Positions 47,489 to 57,015 of a stretch of DNA of 64,000 nucleotides are shown one piece after another (the stretch's first letter is position 1; each line of letters starts with the position of its first letter). The stretch is from positions 310,001 through 374,000 of the forward strand of contig JADNRV010000027.1 of NCBI GenBank assembly GCA_015499995.1, written 5' to 3'. Made by a program: the position numbers and the translations under genes. The notes under the pieces were generated by a model that was not told the DNA's origin, searched no databases, and saw only the letters and a list, made by a program, of their open reading frames with translations. The stretch comes from Flammula alnicola (lineage: Eukaryota > Basidiomycota > Agaricomycetes > Agaricales > Strophariaceae).

Positions 47489-48386
47489 CACTCCGTCCCC
47501 CGCAGACGTGATGTGCCCCCATCAGCCACTGAAATGACGCCCACGGCAACGACAGCGGGAGCACACATTGTGCTCCCGTTTCGTTCTGACGTCCGGTGGG
47601 CGGTGAGAACGACACCGAGCCACGACGAGCCCCGGAACGCACGCCGACGAGCCACGAGGGCTCGTCGTTGCCACCCGAGGCGACGACAGGACGACGCGAC
47701 GACAGGACGACGCGACGACGCGGCGAGGCGGCGGCGGCACCCAACGACGACGGCGCGGATACGCGACACCGAGCTAACAAGACGACACCACGACGCGGCG
47801 CGTGAGGGACACACGCCGCCAGGGGTGTTGGATACGCAGGGGGGACCCAGGAAGTGGGAGGCTCGCAAGGTACGTCGTAAACGATGACACGCAACGACAG
47901 CTAACCCCCCACTCCATCCCCCGCACATAGATGTGCCCGCCGAGCACCGAAGTGACGCCAACGGCAGCGTCGCACGCGACCAACCACCACAACACACCTG
48001 CCACGCGACCGCCATGACAGGCACGCGACGGCAAAGGCAGCGGGAGCATGATGTCGTGCTCCCGCTGTCATTCTGATGTCGGGTGAGCGGCCGCACCAAC
48101 GACGACGCAACGACCGAGGCGACAACGAGGCGACAACGACCCACGACCCGACCACCACGACCACGGAGCTGACCACGACACCATGACTAACCCGATGACG
48201 AGACCACCGACCACGACCCGACGACGGACCGAGCCACAACGCGACCACCGACATGGCCACAACGCGACCACCGACGTGACCACCTACACAACAACCGACC
48301 CAATGCCGCCGCGACAACGAGGTGACCGCCGACCCAACGCGACAGGAGACCCAACCGACGACTGACACAACGACTGACCCAACCGC
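47489..48386 (+). other. GC-rich cargo of B, part 2, with a repeated module
   Basis: It contains two hairpin words CGGGAGCAC...GTGCTCCCG (about 47550 and 48040) and a second copy of the ACCCAGG...GTACGTCGTAAACG module at 47845-47885. It continues in ACGACCGAC/CACGACC-type repeats. Open frames run on both strands for up to 244 codons without recognisable domains; these are treated as composition artefacts. Confidence 0.5.
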
Positions 48387-51009
48387 TAAAGATGCTTAGT
48401 GCGGGGTGTGTGTGAACTACTAGATAATCAAGTAGTCGCTTTCAATAGACTTTGTAATGTCTATTAGAGAGATACTATCAAATCCGACTTGCTTCACTTT
48501 TAAAATAACTACTTTACTACACTCAAACACCCAAATCAATGTTTAGTTGACTTAGTTCGTCCAAGGGGAGGATAATAGTTTTATAATATCGATACCTGAT
48601 AGTAGGTGTGCGATAAAAGAAGGTGGTTAACTATACAACGGCTCAGGCAAGGCCTTAGGCGCGTTTATAGCCAATGGGTCGTTTTAAGTCCAATAGACTT
48701 GTGTAAATTCTGGTCTGGTACTCAGAAACTAGTGCTCTATGCACAAACTGCTAACTGATCTCGCTTTGTCTTGTTCTCCAATTGAGTGGTACCTACCATT
48801 TATATGATAAATCTTAAACAAATGCCAGCACAGTCATCTGTATCCTCCCAAGTGTAGTTATGAAATGAAATGCTTAGACAAATGAAATGAAATATGTTTC
48901 ATTTCTTACCAGAGAATATATCATAACTGGTATGGAGATATTTCATAACTGTCTAGCTACTTATGTTATATCTATGTGGCGACTTTTTCATAACTTTTTC
49001 TTGCAATATTTCATAACTTCCTGGTTATTTCATTTCATATCTATAGGACAACTTTTTCATAATCCCCTATGTCTATTTTATTATTTCCAGACAACTGATT
49101 ACATTATTAATTAAGCAAAATATGCATGTTTTAATGGCTAAATTAATGCAATATTGTCTGCACTTGTCTGCAGGGGGTGCTGGACTGATTTTTAAATAAC
49201 TTTCAATTTGAGGCCATAATCTGATAAGAGTATGGGTGAAGGAGCAAGGAAAAGGCAATTTCTAAGTTTTCCCATCAATTACATAATCCAGTCACATGAT
49301 CTATAAAGTATTTAATTATCTATGATAAATAAAATAGACTGATAGGGAATTATGAAAAAGTTGTCCTATAGATATGAAATGAAATAGCCAGGAAGTTATG
49401 AAATATTGCAAGAAAAAGTTATGAAAAAGTTGCCACATAGATATAAAATAAGTAGCTAGACATTTATGAAATATCTCCATACCAGTTATGATATATTCTC
49501 TGGAAAGAAATTAAAATATTTCATTTCATTTGTCTAGGGCATTTCATTTCATAACTACACTTGGGAGGATACAGATGACTGTGCTGGCATTTGTTTAAGG
49601 TATATCATAAAGGGTGGTAGGTACTAGTGTCCAATTGAGAAGATGGCTCTATGCCCTTTAACTTGTCTTTACTTGTCTCAAAAACTATACTTGTGGAAAG
49701 AGGCGCGCAGATGTCTGATCCGCCGACACTACAGTCCCTTAACAATGGCCAGAGGCGCGTAGACGCTTTGTCTACCGACACTACAGTCCAGGTCCCCAGA
49801 TGTCCTTTGACAAAGGGTAGGTTTTGAACAAGTCACTTAGACAGGTTCCTTGGCTTATAACTCTCTTTACTTGTCTTGGCGAATCACTTAGACACGCGTT
49901 CTCGTCTTAACAGTTCGTTTATATCGTTACTTGGTTTCTTTTTATATTATGGGACTCTCGCTTTGAAGCTACTTGGTACTTAGAGGTGAAACACTTAAGA
50001 TATAATTCTTAAGCGCTTGTATCTCGTGGGTGGTAAATTGCTTGTGTTCTACGGTGTTACAGGGCTGCTTATATACTACTGAGACGATATATTATTACAT
50101 AGACGCAATGACGAGAATATAGAGATTTCATGGGCATTTGTGCGCGAGCGGCGGCCTTGTGGAGTACAGTTTCCGTGCTCATCCGCTCAATCATGCCTTT
50201 TTGGTTGGATCGGGAGCTCAGATCGTCGTCGGTTCGGCTAACTTAAGCGCCTAAGACTTACTCCTCCTCGACCGCGTGGTATACAGGCTCGTGACCTTTC
50301 GTTTTCATTGGTATCTTGTCCTGTCATTGGCTATAGACTGACCGGAGCATAGACGCGCTTACATTTCGTCGGAGACGCTCGGGCAATCCACGCACGTTCT
50401 GTCCGAGATAATGCTCGTGATTAGGGTTGTAACCCTTCGTCCTTTGTACCCGGTATCTTGGTACCTTCGGCGTGCATCTGGGATCTCGCTGTGTCGAGTT
50501 ATGCACCCCGGAAATCTTCCTGTACCCAGTTATTACCCGATATGGTATGTGTTCCCAATTTGGTATCCCTTTGATCCGAGCTTTGATCGGCGTTGCTACA
50601 GGCGCGTCTATGGGCGTCTGCTTTACCCTGGCTGCTCCACTGTCCTCGATGCCTTCGGCAATGTCACGCGACCTGTCCTGTAGTGTGCCTAGATGTCCGT
50701 TCTTTAATCTAGAGATCCGCGCCCTCGCTGTATAGGCCGGATGGTTAAGATATTACTGAAAGGCGCCTATTTCCGTACACTTCATTAGATGTATTGACTA
50801 GTATCTCAATAGTTACTAATGATAATGTCTTTATTAAACCGCGCATTCCTCGTTATCTTGCATAGTTTCCTCTAGTCCTTAGTAGTCTTGTCATTGTAAT
50901 GTCCGGACTTGTAACATTTAGACTACATTATAAGCTTTACTAAGTGCTAAAAATAGCTCAGGTAAGAAGAATGGTAGTCCGTTCACAGCTAGCCGCTCGC
51001 GGTCTCTTC
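48387..51009 (+). repeat. Repeat family R, copy 2 (most complete), carrying a foldback MITE
   Basis: It starts TAAAGATGCTTAGTGCGGGG inside the GC-rich cargo of B; cargo resumes at about 51010. A possible 5-bp duplication ACCGC flanks it (48382-48386 and 51010-51014). Without the MITE it is about 1.78 kb. It has no coding region, no terminal inverted repeats that I can see and no TG...CA ends. It may be an LTR-derived or other non-autonomous element; the class is open. Confidence 0.65.
48787..49630. mobile_element. Foldback MITE with terminal inverted repeats of about 290 bp
   Basis: The left arm TGGTACCTACCATTTATATG..., with CCCAAGTGTAGTTATGAAAT and the following AT-rich text, is matched inverted at 49340-49630. 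The spacer is about 230 bp. CCAATTGAG flanks both sides (48778-48786 and 49631-49639), a 9-bp duplication; R1 shows the single-copy empty site at about 43845. Long arms and 9-bp duplication suggest a MULE-type foldback element. Confidence 0.85.
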
Positions 51010-51250
51010 ACCGCGCCGCCATGACCGACGCAACAACCGACCCGACCCGACCACCGAGGCGAAGACAACGCGACCACCGAGGCGACCACGACCCGACTAC
51101 CTGACCACCAACCTGCCCACGGACCCGACCACGACACGACCACAGAGATGACCGGACCATGCTGATGAGACCACGGATGCAGGGAGCATGATTTTGTGCT
51201 CCCCGTTGAGGCATGTGCTCTCATCCCATCTGCATGGCCCTTGGTCACCA
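51010..51250 (+). other. GC-rich cargo of B, part 3
   Basis: It continues ACGACC/CCGACC-type sequence and contains a diverged hairpin GGGAGCATGATTTTGTGCTCCCC (arms of 9-10 bp). It is separated from part 2 by R2. Confidence 0.5.
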
Positions 51251-51802
51251 TTTGTCTACCCCATCTATCACCCCATTGTGTACCTCAGTAGTGTAATTCA
51301 TGTATTTTAATAGTTTTTTTTAAATATCATCAATTTATTAGATTGTATGTTTGGTTATAATCCTGAGTCCACAAAAGTCCATGGACTCTCCGTGGACTTT
51401 CCATGGACTTTGGTATTTCCAACTTAATGTAACTCTAAGTTGACTCTAAGTCCAAAGTCCACAGAAAGTCCACAGAAGTCCACAGACATGATATTTACTG
51501 CTAATTTCATGTTGTGGACTGAGCATGGACTTTGTGTGGACTTTGTGTGGACTTTGTGTGGACTGTCCATGGACATCCGTGGACTAATTTTTCCAAAAGT
51601 AAGAAAAACACCATTAAGTTAAAAGTCCACGGATTGTCCATGGAATTCCATGGAGTCCGTGGAGTCCATGCGGACAGGTGGGGGACTGTAAAGTACAGAA
51701 CTTGGGACGCCTTTATTGACCAACTCGACAAAGACTATGAGATCACCGACTTGAAAGGTAACTCCCTCGAACAGTTATACGCGATTAGGCAAGGGAAGGC
51801 AC

Positions 51803-52756
51803 GAGGTCTTTATTGTCCTCCACTGATTCCTACCGGAATCCTGCGGAATCCGGTCATTCCGGAGGAATAATTTTTGGGTCATTTTGGCTGAGAGGCCAGC
51901 CAAAATGCGAAATTTATTCCGGAGGAATGCAGACTGGAATAAGCTGCAACCGGAATACCCAACAGGAATGGCCGGAACGGAATGGCCACCGGAATCCGGT
52001 TTTTCCAAAAAAGGAAATATGGTTATTTTTAGCACCAACATGAAAATATCACACTATTACATAAAATGACATCAAAATGAGACTGTGGGACCTATTTCTA
52101 ATCAAGATATTCCATATTTAGCAAGTGCAATTTTCAAAACCGCCAGCTTTGGGCGAGTTTTTCGCGTTTTTCTCGATGACGAAAGCAGCTAGTCACATGA
52201 TTTTGATATATTTGTGATTCTGGAAGCATGCTCTATAGTTACTTTTTTTGGCAAAAAGTTCCCACGGTCCCCAAAACAGACCAAATAAGGTGATTTCAGT
52301 TACCCGAGTAAGATGACATATACATATTTGTAATCTCCTTAAAATTCTGAATCCGATGGTACCCCATTGACCCTGAATCTCTCAGAATTGATTATGCAAT
52401 CTACAAATATATTATAGATAGATAGGGTATGTAGTCCGATGTTTTTGGTAGGTTAGCAACAGTTCTCTGGTCTAATGGTTAAATGGTCTGAGATATTAGC
52501 TACTGGATTTCTTCCGGGGCTCTGGGTTCAATTCCTGAAAGATGCAAAATCTTTGAGTGATATTTTTCTCTGAGTTCTGTCTAAGTCCACCAAGTTGAAG
52601 TCCTAACCGGAATTTCGGTCATTCCTGTGGATTCCGGTCAGGATTCCTGCGGAATTGAGTCCATTCCTGCGGATTCCGGTCCATTCCTGCGGATTCCGGT
52701 CCATTCCTCCGGAATCCGGTCATTCTGGAGGAATCAGTGGAGGAATGAAAAGTATT
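51803..52756 (+). mobile_element. MULE-like element D2 (complete), inserted in gypsy gag
   Basis: It starts GAGGTCTTTATTGTCCTCC and ends GGAGGAATGAAAAGTATT. The target duplication GGAAGGCAC is exact (51794-51802 and 52757-52765). It is 954 bp, with GGAATCCGGT-type arrays at both ends. CpG content is better preserved than in D1, so this copy is younger. No coding capacity. Confidence 0.88.
52462..52544 (+). promoter_or_regulatory. tRNA-like pol III promoter module inside D2
   Basis: TGGTCTAATGGTTAAATGG (A box) and GGTTCAATTCCTGA (B box) are separated by about 45 nt, as in D1. The acceptor stem is poor, so it is not a tRNA. Confidence 0.6.
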
Positions 52757-53372
52757 GGAAGGCACCCTTAGAAGAACACATCACAAACTTCAAGATCCTG
52801 GTAAAGAAGACCGGGATCTCCGACCCGTCGATTTTAATCGACCTGTTCCAGAAGTCCCTCAGGACAGAGTTGTTGAAAGAAGTCATGTGTCTCGAGACCC
52901 AACCAACTACTCTCCAAGGATGGTACGACAAAGCGAAAGACCGTGAAACAAACATGAAGATAGCTGACACGATTGAGAAGAGATACGCCAGACAGAACTC
53001 TGGGTATCAGAAACCGAAATACGAACTGAAACCCATGAGACACCCATTCTCGTACCGACCACGTGACCCCGACGCAATGGACATCGATGCGATGATGACC
53101 GATGAATGAAATGAACTCCTTAGAACAGGATCCTGCTTCTACTGTAGGAAGCCCGGCCACATGGCGCGTGACTGCCCAAAGAAGAAGAGGAAACAGAACC
53201 TGACGAACCAACAGAAACGATATGATCCACCAAAAAAGAAACTCACTGGTAGGCAGACCAGTGCCCACATCCGTTCGCTCATCGAGGAATTGAATACCGA
53301 AGAGAAAGACGCCTGCCTGGATGACTTGGCCGAAGGATGCGAGGGTTTTTAATAGGGAGACGCCGCCCAATG

Positions 53373-53873
53373 TCAGTCTCTCCCTATCTTTCTATTCACT
53401 CTGTATTAGTAGCTGAGATTGAGAATCAAACCATGCAATTACCATGCTCTCTCCCGTGCGAAAGTCAGAACAGTAGAAAAATCGTTGGAACCACCGCCCT
53501 CCTGGACTCAGGCGCTGGCGGACAATTCATCCACCAGCAATTTGCGAACTCTCTTGGACTGAAACTATGATGGCTTTGGAGACCGGTCAAAGCCAAGAAT
53601 GTGGATGGAACACCTAATAAAAAAGGAACGATATCATACTATGTCATCATCGACCTCACCATCAATGGAAGAACGGACCCGACCCAACTTTTAGTCACCG
53701 GCCTCGGGAAGCAGAAGATTATTCTGGGCTTCCCTTGGCTCCGAAAACAAAACCTGAACATTGACTGGGAACAGGGAACTCTGACCTGGAGAGAGAAAAT
53801 TAAAAACTCCCTTCGCAAATTCAAGGATGTATTCATTCGGCTCCTTAGGACCCAACCAGCAAAGGAACCATGA
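53373..53873 (+). pseudogene. Gypsy aspartic protease region
   Basis: The retropepsin motif ALLDSGAGGQFIHQQFANSL (DSGA active site) lies at about 53500-53560. It is followed after TGA 53568-53570 by WLWRPVKAKNVDGTPNKKGT, LTINGRTDPTQLLVTGLGKQ and KIILGFPWLRKQNLNIDW (the ILG flap-end motif). A stop at 53871 separates it from RT. It cleaves the Gag-Pol polyprotein in the family; here it is interrupted. Confidence 0.8.
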
Positions 53874-53900
53874 AGGGGTTTCACTCCTTCGTCAGACAAA

Positions 53901-54563
53901 ATGGACCTATATCTTGATGAACTGAGGACCGATCCAGAACCTGACAGGAGCCCCATGTATGCAGAGTTTACTCCCGTATTGAAGAAGACTGTTGAGGTAA
54001 CCTCGGACGAACCCCACACAGAAACGGACACCACAGATGACCTGGTAATTTCTTTCATTGACAGCGAACTTACCGAAGAAACAAAGGAGACTTGGATCAA
54101 TGCCAAGACAACCCAAGCGCAAACCTTCGCCTTCGCCCAAGAAAAACCAAAAGAAGAGAAAACCCTGGAAGAAATGATACCGGCAGAATACCATGAATAT
54201 TTGGACATCTTCGACAAAAAGGCAGCCACTCACTTTCCTGAATCTAGATCTTGGGACCACAAGATCGAGATGAAGGAAGGTTTCGAACCGAAGTCGTTCA
54301 AAACCTATGCCCTCTCCCCCACTGAGGATGTAAAACTTGGCGAATTCCTAAAAGAAAACCTGGACAAAGGCTATATACGACCGTCTGAATCCCCAATGGC
54401 ATCTCCTTTTTTCTTCACTATGAAGAAAGATGGAAGCCTAAGACCCTGCCAAGATTACTGGTTTCTGAACGATTGGATGATCAAAAATGCCTACCCTCTC
54501 CCACTTATCCTTGAACTGATGGACAAATTGAAAGGGGCCAAATATTTCACCAAACTTGACGTT
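53901..54563 (+). pseudogene. Gypsy reverse transcriptase, N-terminal part only
   Basis: An acidic linker is followed by EYHEYLDIFDKKAATHFPES, SWDHKIEMKEGFEPKSFKTY and LKENLDKGYIRPSESPMASP. Then come FFFTMKKDGSLRPCQDYWFL and DKLKGAKYFTKLDV. The first catalytic Asp (KLDV) is the last conserved residue before the Tnp2 transposon end at about 54566. The YxDD box, RNase H, integrase and 3' LTR are not in the window. Confidence 0.85.
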
Positions 54564-54589
54564 CACACTGGAGGCAAACAACGAGGCGG

Positions 54590-54670
54590 TTAATTTTGAA
54601 CTGCCTATAGGTCGGTTGATGAGGCGGTTGAAACATAGTTGAAAGGCAGTTGACTCACGGTTGACCCATA
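54590..54670 (+). repeat. Subterminal GGTTGA repeats of the Tnp2 transposon
   Basis: CGGTTGA, GGCGGTTGAAAC, TAGTTGAAAG, CAGTTGACTC and CGGTTGACCC occur 9-20 bp apart in one orientation. Such short subterminal repeats are transposase binding sites in CACTA elements. Confidence 0.65.
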
Positions 54671-55232
54671 TGGCTGCGTGATCGACACCAAATTGCAGCC
54701 AAATTGGGATACAATCGACGTCAATTCTGGCTGTATTGGCACATGACTAGAGATCACGTTGGATGATCTTTTCCGATAACATCCGTACTTATCTTCAGAC
54801 GTCTGATGAATTTGCTCGTTGTTTCTCCTCCACCATCATGGTCATTTGCACTTGCTCCGAGTGTATAAAATCCACTGTCACTGTCCATGGCACACAACAA
54901 CCAGGCCGAGAAGTGTCTATAATAACACGGCGAGATCATGAAAGACAGAATCAACGACATGCATCACCTTCCAGCGCCCGCAAACGATATTCGTCACCAT
55001 CATCATCATGACCGAGCTCAGCACCAAAGCCTTCCAAAGGATCAGACTCCTCTCCAAAGGGTGTGTAATGAAAGTATTTTTATTGATGCTGGCTAATACA
55101 TAATTCAGAGATTGTGTTTTCAATGGAACCAATTGTGAAATTCATCTGTGTTCTTGTTATCTGGCTCCATATTCGAGCTGGTGTGAGCCGTTCGGTGGCT
55201 AATACTGTTCTCCATGCTATCCGGTTCATTCT

Positions 55233-55246
55233 TTCGGCAACTATCC
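55233..55246 (+). repeat. LINE target-site duplication, copy next to the poly(A) end
   Basis: TTCGGCAACTATCC, identical to 61826-61839. It encodes part of ILSATI in the Tnp2 gene. Confidence 0.92.
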
Positions 55247-55269
55247 TTTTTTTTTTTTTTTTTTTTTTT

Positions 55270-55797
55270 AAATCAACAATTTTATACCGGTGCACGAAAG
55301 CAGTCCGGTCTCTAACTAATACAAACGGAGGCGGTAAACTACGCAAGTAAAAGAAAGAAGTTGGCTCGACGGCGAGCATGCGAGACGGCACAGCCGCCTG
55401 AAACCCAAATAGGTAGTCTCGCAACTACAGATTGTCCGACGTTGCGGCATTGTTAACGCTACCGCACGAACGGCAGATAGGAATATTGGGATGGACAGGG
55501 GGGTCATCCAGATGCGAGAAGAGCCTGCCAGGCCCTCCCCGATTCACCAGTAAAATCAACGTGGTCATAGCTAAGCAGGGGCCGAAGCCCCCACCGCCGT
55601 CAACCAGGTCGGGTCCTCTGCAAGTGATGTACGAAGCCAACTCAGGGAGTCGACCCCGCCAGGACTGGAACGACCAGCCCTCTCGCCTCTCGCGAAGTCC
55701 GCCATCACTGTGACGCAATGCAGAAACACCTGTGGGCAACAGGCCGCTTTGACCGCGGCACCGCTCACACCCAGAATCGCCCCCCACCCAAAGTCCC
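55270..55797 (-). other. LINE1 3' UTR
   Basis: About 530 nt between the ORF2 stop and the A tail. It is GC-rich, with no coding motif despite open frames on both strands. Confidence 0.7.
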
Positions 55798-57015
55798 TCA
55801 TCCGACTCCAGCTGGGTGCCGGGAGAAGGAGAATGCCGTGGGGTGCTCCAACAGATAAGTCGCCAGCTCCGAAACGAGTTTCGGCTTCCGGCGAGTCCAA
55901 GGCTGTTTCTTGCACTTGAATATATGATCGCGAGTCTGAGGATAAACCCCACACTCACAACCAAGGGCCCTTGGGTCATCGATTTTGAACCGCTTGTAGT
56001 ACGAGCCGATCGGAGCATGATTCGTAATTAAACGGCACATGCGGGCAAAGAGCGAAACACTCTGACTGCCAGCTTCAAGCCAAGGTCCCCCGCGAGTGGG
56101 ACTAGGCTGGACAGGGTCTCTGTTCAACCCTTGCAGCTCCATAAAGTTGGAGCCAAGCAGGAATGGCTGATCGGAAACTCTTTGTTTCCAATCTGCGCGT
56201 GCCGATTTGTCCACAAAATCGTGGACATACTGGAGAGAAAGTTTGGTGGTAGGAATGACGGCAATGCCACGCATACCAGCAACGAGATCATGTGCTTCGT
56301 TTTGAATGCCCCACTCCATATCGGAAGGAGACTCGATGAAAGTAACCTTATGGTCAGGCGACCGCCTGAACCATGGCTCAAGTATGTGACACACCATCAG
56401 TGACTGAGACTGGAAGGAGTGCGGAGAGGGATCCACTGAGAGGCGAGCGGCATGCATCGCATCAGTGAAAATAGTAACACGTTTGACATCCCCAAAGCCA
56501 ATGGCATTGGAGATGGCAACGCGAATAGCAAAGAGCTCTGCATCTGTAGACGAGGCCCTCCCGGCAGCATGACACCCAGAGTAAACCTGTGCGCCCTGCC
56601 GTTTGATAACAACACCAGTGGCAGCTTGCCACCCTGAAGGGCAGGAGCCGTCGACACCAGCATATGCAGCGTCTGGATCGTCCTCAAGAGACTCGAGAGA
56701 CGCATCCAGGATTAACTTCCAAGCCGCTTCAGGATCTTCGGACCTGCTAAAGCGTGGCTTGGCAAGCCACTTGAACCGATCGGCATACCGATCAAGGATT
56801 CGATAACCCGGACGAGCCTCAGGAGCAAAGGGCTCCGTAGACTCGACAGGGACATTGGAATAATTGACATTATCTATAAGAGCACCCGTCACCTTACGGC
56901 GATGGGCGGCAGGCATGTGTTCAACCGACATGGGGTGGGGGGTTGTGCGCTTAAGTGATGATCCGGTCATAAATGATCGGATCGGATGAGTGTCCGAAAG
57001 AGTGGCGACCCGCAC
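55798..57015 (-). pseudogene. LINE1 ORF2, C-terminal part with RNase H
   Basis: A 405-codon open frame containing RNase H motifs in order: AYAGVDGSCPSGWQAATGVV (first Asp), STDAELFAIRVAISNAIGFG (Glu), VTIFTDAMHAARLSVDPSPH (Asp), then NEAHDLVAG. A C-terminal Cys-rich segment CECGVYPQTRDHIFKC is typical of LINE RNase H tails. It is out of frame with the RT part: near 57030-57050 the usual linker after ALWITG is missing, so a deletion with frame change separates the domains. Confidence 0.88.

Larger units (their letters stand above)
45621..51697 (+). mobile_element. MULE-like element B, inserted in gypsy gag, with nested insertions
   Basis: It starts GAGGTCTTTACACTCCCCC and ends GGGGGACTGTAAAGTACA, imperfect inverted ends. 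The target duplication GAACTTGGG is exact (45612-45620 and 51698-51706). Left array: GGACTCCAC units 9 bp apart (45655-45850). Right array: GGACTTTGTGT units 11 bp apart (51365-51680). Inside are a tRNA-like module, GC-rich cargo, element C2 and repeat R2. Without C2 and R2 the element is about 2.4 kb, like A. Confidence 0.8.
44870..53352 (+). pseudogene. Gypsy gag, broken by elements B and D2
   Basis: Gag-like capsid protein read in three pieces. Piece 1 (44870-45620) is a Pro/Ser/Glu-rich leader with a run of eleven or so Pro, then MANPILKEINLNRPQDFDGD and EKYASWKKTVMLYI (capsid N-terminus). Piece 2 (51707-51802) is DAFIDQLDKDYEITDLKGNS, and piece 3 (52757-53352) begins PLEEHITNFKILVKKTGI and holds the zinc knuckle CFYCRKPGHMARDC at about 53131-53172. 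Skipping B and D2 plus one duplication each restores the frame. Decay marks: TGA at 44936-44938 and 53107-53109 (both where CGA fits) and TAG at 45523-45525 (where TGG fits). The start codon is uncertain because the first 30 or so codons change frame. Confidence 0.75.

Noticed and set aside
47410..48144. 244-codon minus-strand open frame in the cargo of B
   Set aside because: It runs through the boundary of element C2 into its array, so it cannot be a conserved gene.
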